Shown here: in pieces, positions 1-6,788 of the stretch
Position numbering within the stretch: the first letter of the stretch is position 1
Layout of the letters: every line of letters starts with the position of its first letter
Source of the DNA: Candidatus Avacholeplasma faecigallinarum
Lineage (GTDB): Bacteria > Bacillota_I > Bacilli_A > Acholeplasmatales > Anaeroplasmataceae
DNA length: 11,217 nt
Reading direction: 5' to 3'
NCBI GenBank assembly: GCA_018715825.1
Contig: DVKU01000036.1
Location: 1 to 11,217, forward strand
Translations under genes and position numbers: made by a program
The notes under the pieces: generated by a model
Told to the model about the DNA's origin: nothing
What the model saw: the letters and a program-made list of their open reading frames with translations, nothing else
Database searches by the model: none

Positions 1-1
1 T

Positions 2-1624
<1,623 letters not shown>

Positions 1625-1645
1625 TTTTCTTTTACAAAGTTTTAC

Positions 1646-1676
1646 AAGGAAATCGAGTTATTCGATTTCTTTTTTT
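1646..1676 (+). terminator. Intrinsic terminator of pyrG
   Basis: A perfect 8-bp stem, GAAATCGA (1649-1656) with TCGATTTC (1662-1669), has a 5-base loop and is followed directly by a run of seven T (1670-1676). A-U pairs can extend the stem. It starts about 20 bases after the pyrG stop codon. Confidence 0.9.
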
Positions 1677-1734
1677 AGTCAAAATGGGGTAATAAAATGT
1701 CGTATTTTTCTTGCCTTATTTTAGCCTTTTAAAC

Positions 1735-1763
1735 TTGTAAAATTAAGCTTTTAGGCTTATAAT
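1735..1763 (+). promoter_or_regulatory. Sigma-A type promoter for fba
   Basis: A TTGTAA -35 box (1735-1740) and a perfect TATAAT -10 box (1758-1763) are separated by 17 bases. The start of transcription should fall near 1770. That gives a leader of about 25 bases, which includes the strong ribosome site GAGGAGGA (1779-1786) placed 9 bases before the ATG. The promoter lies after the pyrG terminator, so fba starts its own unit. The same -35/-10/spacing combination recurs at 9101-9129. Confidence 0.85.
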
Positions 1764-1795
1764 AGAGGTAGATTATTTGAGGAGGATTTTTTAAT

Positions 1796-2665
1796 ATGCC
1801 ATTAGTAAATGCAAAAGAAATGATGGAAAAAGCAAGAAAGGGACATTATGCTGTTGGTGCTTTTAATATCAACAATCTAGAATGGACTAAAGCAATCTTG
1901 CAAACTGCTCAGGAACTTAAAGCACCTGTTATGCTTGGTGTATCAGAGGGAGCAAATAAATATATGACTGGCTACAAGGTTGTAGCTAGTATGGTTAAGG
2001 CAATGGTTGAATCATTAAATATTACTGTACCTGTTGCCCTACACTTAGATCATGGAACATATGAGGGAGCTCAAAAGGCATTAGAGGCTGGATATACTTC
2101 TGTTATGTTTGATGGTTCTCATTATCCAATTGATGAAAATATTGAAAAAACAAAAGAAATTGTAGCTCTAGCTAAGAAGATGGGTGCTACAGTAGAGGCT
2201 GAAGTTGGGTCTATTGGTGGAGAAGAAGATGGTGTTACTGGTAGAGGAGAGGTTGCAGATCCTAAGGAGTGTGCAACAATCGCTTCTTTAGGTATTGATA
2301 TGCTTGCTGCAGGTATCGGAAATATTCATGGTAAATATCCTGCTAATTGGCAAGGCCTTGATTTTGATGCTTTAGAAAAGATTAAACAAGCTTGTGGAGA
2401 TATGCCACTTGTTCTTCATGGTGGTACAGGTATACCTGAGGATATGATTAAAAAGGCTATCTCTTTAGGTGTTTGCAAGATTAATGTTAACACTGAATGT
2501 CAATTATATTTTGCTGAGGCAACTAGAAAGTACATTGAAGCTGGTAAGGATTTAGAAAAGAAGGGTTATGACCCTCGTAAATTATTAGCTCCAGGTACTG
2601 AGGCTATCAAAGAAATCGTTAAGATTAAGATGGAAATGTTTGGTTGCGTTGGAAAAGCTGAATAA
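1796..2665 (+). CDS. fba: Class II fructose-1,6-bisphosphate aldolase
   Basis: This zinc-dependent aldolase of glycolysis and gluconeogenesis cleaves fructose 1,6-bisphosphate to glyceraldehyde 3-phosphate and dihydroxyacetone phosphate. The 289 residues match the short class II type of Bacillus FbaA (about 285). Visible active-site elements are the catalytic Asp85 next to zinc ligand His86 (HLDHGT), His178 in NIHGKYP and His208 in LHGGTG. Phosphate-binding glycines and the NVNTE stretch near the C terminus are also present. The ATG is fixed by the GAGGAGGA ribosome site. A hairpin and then an RpiB-like isomerase gene follow, all sugar-phosphate enzymes. Class II aldolases also include tagatose-bisphosphate aldolases (GatY/KbaY), and sequence inspection alone does not fully exclude that specificity. 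The position near pyrG favours FbaA. Confidence 0.95.
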   Translation: MPLVNAKEMMEKARKGHYAVGAFNINNLEWTKAILQTAQELKAPVMLGVSEGANKYMTGYKVVASMVKAMVESLNITVPVALHLDHGTYEGAQKALEAGYTSVMFDGSHYPIDENIEKTKEIVALAKKMGATVEAEVGSIGGEEDGVTGRGEVADPKECATIASLGIDMLAAGIGNIHGKYPANWQGLDFDALEKIKQACGDMPLVLHGGTGIPEDMIKKAISLGVCKINVNTECQLYFAEATRKYIEAGKDLEKKGYDPRKLLAPGTEAIKEIVKIKMEMFGCVGKAE

Positions 2666-2673
2666 AAATCTTA

Positions 2674-2695
2674 AAGGGGGATTTTAATCCCCCTT
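2674..2695 (+). terminator. Hairpin after fba, probably a weak or partial terminator
   Basis: A G/C-rich perfect 9-bp stem, AAGGGGGAT (2674-2682) with ATCCCCCTT (2687-2695), has the 4-base loop TTTA and lies 8 bases after the fba stop. The bases that follow (ATAATTTAAAA) are not a real T tract, so termination may be inefficient. It could instead protect the 3' end of the fba message while letting some transcription into the next gene, which has no good promoter of its own. Confidence 0.5.
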
Positions 2696-2726
2696 ATAAT
2701 TTAAAAAAAGAAGGAGAATAAAAAAA

Positions 2727-3362
2727 ATGAAAATCGCGTTAATAAATGAAAATTCCCAAGCAGGTAAAAATGAACTTATTTATAATACATTAGTATCAGT
2801 AGCTTCAAAATATGGACATACTGTAGATAATTATGGTATGTTTGATGCTGATGATAAGGCTTTAACTTATGTTCAAAATGGTTTACTTGCAGCTATTTTA
2901 ATCAATTCAGAAGCATGTGATTTTGTTGTAACTGGCTGTGGTACAGGTAGTGGAGCTATGCTTGCTTGTAATTCATTCCCTAAAGTATTATGTGGATTGA
3001 TTGTTGATCCATCTGATGCTTATATGTTTGGCCAAATTAATGATGGAAACTGTGCTGCCTTCCCATTTGCAAAGGGCTTTGGTTGGGGTGCTGAATTAAA
3101 TTTAGAGTATTGCTTTGAAAAGTTATTTAACGGACCTAGAGGACAGGGTTATCCTAAGGAAAGAGTAATTCCAGAACAAAGAAATAAGAAAATTTTAGAT
3201 CAAGTAAAAGAAATAACTCATACTCCTATGATTGATATTTTAAAGAAGATCGATCGTGATTTCTTATTACAAACTATAGATCGTCCATCATTTAAGGAAC
3301 TATTTTTTAAATCTGCCAAGAATCAAGAAATTATTGACTTTATTAAAAGTATTTTAAATTAA
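2727..3362 (+). CDS. RpiB/LacA/LacB family sugar-phosphate isomerase, long form
   Basis: A cytosolic sugar-phosphate isomerase-like protein of 211 residues. The first 150 or so residues follow the RpiB/LacAB fold. The hallmark is the TGCGTGSGAMLACN stretch, in which Cys71 matches the catalytic acid/base cysteine of E. coli RpiB (CGTGIG). The family's usual DHAG-type phosphate contact near the N terminus is replaced by ENSQAGKN. The protein is about 60 residues longer than ribose-5-phosphate isomerase B, with a helical, charged C-terminal extension after the GPRGQGYPKERV stretch. This long form is often annotated only to family level, and the substrate cannot be read from sequence. The ribosome site GAAGGAGA lies just upstream. 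It sits 61 bases after fba and 36 bases before a glycosyltransferase gene. A general isomerase of phosphorylated sugars is the safe call; ribose-5-phosphate is a guess. Confidence 0.8.
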   Translation: MKIALINENSQAGKNELIYNTLVSVASKYGHTVDNYGMFDADDKALTYVQNGLLAAILINSEACDFVVTGCGTGSGAMLACNSFPKVLCGLIVDPSDAYMFGQINDGNCAAFPFAKGFGWGAELNLEYCFEKLFNGPRGQGYPKERVIPEQRNKKILDQVKEITHTPMIDILKKIDRDFLLQTIDRPSFKELFFKSAKNQEIIDFIKSILN

Positions 3363-3398
3363 TTGTTGTATTCTTATAAGATGTAAGGGAGTTTGGCT

Positions 3399-4400
3399 AT
3401 GAAGGTTTTATTGTTTTTTGAAAATCAAAAGAAAATGAAGCAAAGTGGAATAGGCAGAGCTTTAACTCATCAAAAAGAGGCCTTAAGCTTAGCTAAAATC
3501 GATTATACATTAAATTATAATGATCAGTTTGATATTGCTCATATAAATACATTATTTTTTGAATCATATAGGGTTTTAAAAATGTGTAAAAAACAAGGAA
3601 AAAAGATTATAGTTCATGGCCATTCTACAAAGGAGGATTTTAAATATTCTTTTAGATTATGGTGGCTTCTTGCTCCGTTATTTAATCATCTTATTTTAAG
3701 AATGTATCGTCATGCTGATGCTATAATAACACCTACATTATATTCAAAATCTTTAATAGAGCATTACAAAAATATTACTTGTCCTGTTTATGCAATTTCT
3801 AATGGGATTCGCTTAGAAGAATATATTTATAATGAAGATAATGTTTTAAGTTTTGATTCTTATTTTAATTTTAAAAATTGTAAAATTGTTATATGTGCAG
3901 GCTTATATTTTGATCGCAAGGGGATTTTAGATTTTTTTGAGGTTGCCAAAAAAATGCCTGATGTCAAATTTATTTGGTTTGGTTATTTAAAGCCTATAAT
4001 GACACAAATGAAAATTTTAAAGGCTATTAAGCATAAACCAGACAATGTTTTTATGCCTGGTTATGTTGATATTAAAGTTTTAAGAGGAGCCTTTCATAGG
4101 GCTGATGCTTTCTTATTTTTAAGTAAAGAAGAAAATGAAGGAATTGCCGTTTTAGAAGCATTGGCATCTAATTTGGTTACTATTGTAAGAGACATTGGTG
4201 TTTTTAAGGATTGGTTAATTGATGGAGAAAACTGCTTTAAGGGAAATACTATAAATGATTTTATCGATAAGCTAAATTATGTTTTTTCTCATGATATGAC
4301 CAACATAAAAAAAAGAGCCTATCAGGTTGTTGAAGATAGAACATTAGATAAGATAGGCAATCAATTAAAAGAAGTTTATTATAAAGTATATAATGAATAA
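3399..4400 (+). CDS. Family 4 glycosyltransferase, glycolipid synthase-like
   Basis: A 333-residue retaining glycosyltransferase of the GT-B fold (GT4). Visible motifs are SGIGRALTHQ near residue 20, IVHGHSTKEDF with His73 and His75, DAIITPT before the domain boundary, ISNGI, and the GT4 E-x7-E signature with Glu245 and Glu253 (EENEGIAVLEA). From memory this pattern matches the Gram-positive group that includes pneumococcal CpoA, which adds a hexose to glucosyl-diacylglycerol at the inner membrane face. The lipid acceptor is therefore an inference. There is no transmembrane segment, but basic stretches (residues 65-70 and 200-212) could bind membrane. The start was set at ATG 3399, because ribosome site AAGGGAG (3385-3391) sits 7 bases before it. 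A TTG at 3393 is only one base from that site. The gene probably shares transcripts with the isomerase upstream. Confidence 0.85.
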   Translation: MKVLLFFENQKKMKQSGIGRALTHQKEALSLAKIDYTLNYNDQFDIAHINTLFFESYRVLKMCKKQGKKIIVHGHSTKEDFKYSFRLWWLLAPLFNHLILRMYRHADAIITPTLYSKSLIEHYKNITCPVYAISNGIRLEEYIYNEDNVLSFDSYFNFKNCKIVICAGLYFDRKGILDFFEVAKKMPDVKFIWFGYLKPIMTQMKILKAIKHKPDNVFMPGYVDIKVLRGAFHRADAFLFLSKEENEGIAVLEALASNLVTIVRDIGVFKDWLIDGENCFKGNTINDFIDKLNYVFSHDMTNIKKRAYQVVEDRTLDKIGNQLKEVYYKVYNE

Positions 4401-4412
4401 TATTTAATTTTT

Positions 4413-4436
4413 AGACCATTAGTTAATGGTCTTTTT
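4413..4436 (+). terminator. Intrinsic terminator after the glycosyltransferase gene
   Basis: The arms AGACCATTA (4413-4421) and TAATGGTCT (4424-4432) are perfectly complementary. In practice this gives a 7-bp stem with a 6-base loop, ending in TTTTT (4432-4436). The T run exists only on the plus strand, so it serves the rightward genes. The convergent regulator gene ends five bases further on and lacks its own obvious T-tract terminator. Confidence 0.8.
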
Positions 4437-4440
4437 AAAT

Positions 4441-4776
4441 TTATAGCTTATTTTTTTCACCCCAGCAACACATTGCATCTAAAATAGGGATAAGTGATTT
4501 TCCTCTTTCTGTAAGGCTATATTCTACCTTAGGTGGTATTTGAGGATATTCCTTTCGATGAACTAAGCCATCTCTTTCTAACTCCTTTAAGGTAGTGCTT
4601 AGTGTTTTATATGATATAGATTTTATATATTTTCTAAGCTCGTTAAATCTTAAAATTTTAAATCCCATTAGGGCATAAAGGATAAACATTTTATATTTTC
4701 CTTGTATTAACGACATAGTATAGTTAAATCCAGTATCCTCAAGCTTTTTTGCCTCATTAATACATTTTAAGTCCAT
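4441..4776 (-). CDS. HxlR-family winged-helix regulator, possible thiol sensor
   Basis: A 111-residue DNA-binding regulator of the HxlR family, which usually works as a dimer. The family core is clear: LIQGKYKMFILYAL (helices 1-2), LRFNELRKYIKSISYKTLSTTLKELERDGLV (residues 42-72, the recognition region), and the wing HRKEYPQIPPKVEYSLTERG. Cys5 near the N terminus and Cys103/Cys104 near the C terminus sit close to the positions of Cys6, Cys101 and Cys108 in YodB of Bacillus subtilis. YodB senses quinones and diamide through these cysteines and represses flavin-dependent reductase genes. Here the gene is divergent from a flavin reductase-like gene and an iron-sulfur flavoprotein gene, which are its likely targets. 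The ribosome site AAAGGAGA lies 8 bases before the ATG. Family membership is firm; the thiol-sensing role is inference. Confidence 0.92.
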   Translation of the reverse strand: MDLKCINEAKKLEDTGFNYTMSLIQGKYKMFILYALMGFKILRFNELRKYIKSISYKTLSTTLKELERDGLVHRKEYPQIPPKVEYSLTERGKSLIPILDAMCCWGEKNKL

Positions 4777-4809
4777 TTTTACACTCTCCTTTGAGTAAGT
4801 ATATTACCT

Positions 4810-4825
4810 ACAAGTGCGTACTTGT
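4810..4825. promoter_or_regulatory. Candidate operator: inverted repeat between the regulator and flavin reductase genes
   Basis: A perfect inverted repeat, ACAAGT-gcgt-ACTTGT, lies in the 130-base divergent region and touches the putative -35 box of the rightward genes. A second, wider dyad shares its right arm: AAGTA (4797-4801) and TACTT (4819-4823). HxlR-type repressors bind short dyads in such divergent regions, so binding by the adjacent regulator is a reasonable inference, including autoregulation. Confidence 0.55.
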
Positions 4826-4850
4826 TTTTTATATAAAGTCTTGTTAAGAT
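4822..4850 (+). promoter_or_regulatory. Probable promoter of the flavin reductase-flavoprotein operon
   Basis: A weak -35 box TTGTTT (4822-4827), a 17-base spacer and a -10 box TAAGAT (4845-4850) preceded by TGT, which makes an extended -10. Predicted start is near 4857, leaving a leader of about 50 bases to the GTG start. The -35 box overlaps the right arm of the inverted repeat at 4810-4825, as expected for repression by blocked polymerase binding. Confidence 0.5.
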
Positions 4851-4906
4851 TATATTATCAAAGGGCTTTAAAGTCAAATTATGATAAATTGAAAGGGGAT
4901 TTTATT

Positions 4907-5482
4907 GTGAGTAAAAATTTTGGTTCTAAGCCTTATTTATTTCCTATGCCAACATATATGATAGGCACTTATAATGAAGATAATACTCCTGATGTAATGA
5001 TGATGGCTTGGGGTGGTATTTGTGCAGAGGATATGGTGGCTTTAAATTTAGAAGCTGATCATAAGACAGTGGCCAATTTAAAAAGCCGAAAGGCTTTTAC
5101 CCTTGCAATTCCAGGAGCTGATACAATAAAGGAGTCAGATTACCTAGGAATAGTTAGTTCTAATAAGGTAGCAAATAAATTTAAAAATAGTGGTCTTTCC
5201 TATATAGAAAGCCAATTGGTCGATGCACCTATAATTGTGCAATATCCAGTTACTTTAGAATGTGAAGTTGTTGAGATGCAACAACAACCATATGGCTTAA
5301 GAGTGCTAGGAAAAATAGTTAATGTTCGTGCTGATGATAAGGTTTTAGATGCTAATGGTAATATTGATGTTGCTAAAATAAATGCTTTTGTTTTTGATCA
5401 AGTCAAATATGGCTATTATAGTATTGGTGAGAAAATTGGTCAAGCATGGCATAGTGGCGCAGATTTATTAAAAAATAAATAA
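4907..5482 (+). CDS. Flavin reductase-like FMN-binding protein
   Basis: A 191-residue protein of the flavin reductase-like split-barrel family (FMN-binding), which moves electrons from NAD(P)H to free or bound flavin. The family pattern shows in PTYMIGTYNEDNTPDVMMMAWGG (residues 15-37), in LEADHKTVANLKSRKAFTLAIP, and in the late GYYSIGEKIGQAWHSG. I start it at GTG 4907. The ribosome site GAAAGGGGA (4891-4899) lies 7 bases before this codon, and homologs begin at this point. An upstream GTG at 4814 would add an unlike 31-residue leader and lies before the predicted transcription start. It is followed after 21 bases by the interrupted flavoprotein gene in the same operon, and a divergent HxlR regulator precedes it. 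The exact substrate is unknown. Confidence 0.88.
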   Translation: MSKNFGSKPYLFPMPTYMIGTYNEDNTPDVMMMAWGGICAEDMVALNLEADHKTVANLKSRKAFTLAIPGADTIKESDYLGIVSSNKVANKFKNSGLSYIESQLVDAPIIVQYPVTLECEVVEMQQQPYGLRVLGKIVNVRADDKVLDANGNIDVAKINAFVFDQVKYGYYSIGEKIGQAWHSGADLLKNK

Positions 5483-5503
5483 TTTTTATTAAGGAGTTTT
5501 ACA

Positions 5504-6127
5504 ATGAGCAAAATACTATTAATTAATGGTAGTCCAAATGAGCATGGATGTACTTATACAGCCTTAAATGAAATTGCTAAAACATTAAAAAAATATAATG
5601 TAGATTCTGATATTTTATATCTTGGTAAAAAGTCTATCGCCGGATGTATTGCCTGCTCTAAGTGTGCTAAGAGTGGTTTATGCGTTTTTGATGATATGGT
5701 AAATAAAGTTATCTAACATCTTGATGAATATGATGGTATTATTGTGGGGTCACCAGTTTATTATGCTGGTCCAACTGGTCAAGTTTGTGCCTTTTTAGAT
5801 CGCCTATTTTATTGTAGCGATAAAAAAATGGCTGGTAAATTGGCTGCTGCTGTTGTTTCATGTAGAAGAGGTGGTGCCAGTGCCGCTTTTGATCGCTTGA
5901 ACAAATACTTTACTATTTGTAATATGATAGTAGTTGGTTCGCAGTATTGGAATCAGGTTCATGGTTTTACACCAGAAGACGTTTTAAAGGATGAAGAGGG
6001 ATTACAAACTATGCGAACTTTAGCGCTTAATATAGTATGGTTGCTTGAAAATATTAAAGCTGGTAAAGATAATAATATTCCAATGCCTCAATATGAAAAA
6101 AGATTAAGAACCCATTTTATAAAATAA
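5504..6127 (+). pseudogene. Iron-sulfur flavoprotein / NADPH-dependent FMN reductase, interrupted by an in-frame stop
   Basis: A flavodoxin-like FMN reductase of the iron-sulfur flavoprotein (Isf) type. The N-terminal part has the FMN phosphate loop NGSPNEHGCTYTAL and four cysteines Cys48, Cys51, Cys54, Cys60 spaced C-x2-C-x2-C-x5-C. That is the compact [4Fe-4S] motif of Isf proteins. A TAA at 5714-5716 (codon 71) stops translation. The same frame then continues with HLDEYDGIIVGSPVYYAG, AFLDRLFYC and a full C-terminal half, ending at 6127. Without that codon the protein would be 207 residues, the normal family length. There is no frameshift, and the downstream half has no ribosome site at its first in-frame start (GTG 5744). 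Reading: a recent nonsense mutation or a base-call error, probably from CAA, GAA or AAA. The ribosome site AAGGAG lies 7 bases before the ATG. Probable partner of the flavin reductase upstream. Confidence 0.85.
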
Positions 6128-6147
6128 TAGAATTTAATTCATATTAA

Positions 6148-6181
6148 AAGCCCCATAAGTTTTACCAAACTTATGGGGCTT
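6148..6181. terminator. Bidirectional terminator between convergent units
   Basis: A perfect 15-bp stem, AAGCCCCATAAGTTT (6148-6162) with AAACTTATGGGGCTT (6167-6181), has the 4-base loop TACC. It lies 20 bases after the flavoprotein frame and 12 bases after the stop of the leftward gene. Read leftward it ends GGGGCTTTTAAT, a modest T run. Read rightward it ends GGGGCTTACTATTT. It should work best for the lysS unit and also block the rightward operon. Confidence 0.85.
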
Positions 6182-6193
6182 ACTATTTAGCTA

Positions 6194-6787
6194 TTATCTT
6201 TTGATTTTAGAGTTGATAAATTGATTATATAAATTATAATCATCTTCTTCATAAATATTATATTCTAAAGCTATTTCGTAAAAGATTTGATCTACTGTAT
6301 GTATTTCTATTCCATTTTGTTCAAATATTTTATTATTTACATCGTTAAGTATTTGAAAATACTCATCAGGAGCATTTTCCTTTTTGTCAAGATAGCTATT
6401 TACTTTTTCTTCTAAATCATCTAATAATTTTATGTTAACCTTATCTAGGTTATGATCTAAAGCTTCAGATTGAAATTCATTTATATATAGAAGTAAATTT
6501 ATTGTCTTGGCACATTTTTCCATTTCACTAATGTTATTATCAAACTTATATTCTAAAATAGTTTTTATAAGATGAAATTGATCGTAAATATAATCAAAGC
6601 CTGTAGAGAATATTACTTCTTCATCATTTGTTAAGGCTTTTTTATTTACAACCTTATCATAAAGGTAATCTACAACCGCTATAACAGAAGTAAAGCGAGA
6701 AATAGTTTTACTTTTATTCTTTACTAAGTTTGAAATTAATTCGTGATTTTCAAATTTCCAATTAGCGTAATCTAAATAAATATCCAT
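6194..6787 (-). CDS. Protein of unknown function, coupled to lysS
   Basis: I do not recognise this 197-residue protein. It has no signal peptide and no membrane segment. It is rich in Asn, Asp, Glu, Ile and Tyr, and by eye mostly helical, with a charged middle (KLLDDLEEKVNSYLDKKEN, residues 123-141) and an acidic Tyr-rich end (EYNIYEEDDYNLYNQF). One cysteine is seen near residue 92. The ATG lies one base after the lysS stop codon (TAAtATG), and no ribosome site precedes it within the end of lysS. Translation therefore probably depends on ribosomes finishing lysS. A strong hairpin 12 bases after its stop ends the unit. Base composition looks like that of its neighbours. It is a cytosolic protein made in step with lysyl-tRNA synthetase; nothing more can be said about its role. 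Confidence 0.8.
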   Translation of the reverse strand: MDIYLDYANWKFENHELISNLVKNKSKTISRFTSVIAVVDYLYDKVVNKKALTNDEEVIFSTGFDYIYDQFHLIKTILEYKFDNNISEMEKCAKTINLLLYINEFQSEALDHNLDKVNIKLLDDLEEKVNSYLDKKENAPDEYFQILNDVNNKIFEQNGIEIHTVDQIFYEIALEYNIYEEDDYNLYNQFINSKIKR

Positions 6788-6788
6788 A

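Noticed and set aside
1697..1732. Eleven-codon open frame with a GGGG sequence upstream, between pyrG and fba
   Set aside because: It lies after the pyrG terminator and before the fba promoter, so it should not be transcribed; too short to judge and likely chance.
2695..2700. TATAAT as a -10 box for the isomerase gene
   Set aside because: No acceptable -35 box 16-18 bases upstream, and it overlaps the hairpin arm in AT-rich DNA.
4814..4906. In-frame GTG at 4814 as start of the flavin reductase
   Set aside because: It lies inside the inverted repeat and before the predicted transcription start, has no ribosome site, and adds 31 residues unlike the family. GTG 4907 has a good ribosome site.
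5714..5716. TAA read as an amino acid by a variant genetic code
   Set aside because: TAA ends eleven of the thirteen gene ends in the window, so it works as a stop. TGA as Trp is also excluded, because Trp is encoded by TGG and genes contain no in-frame TGA.
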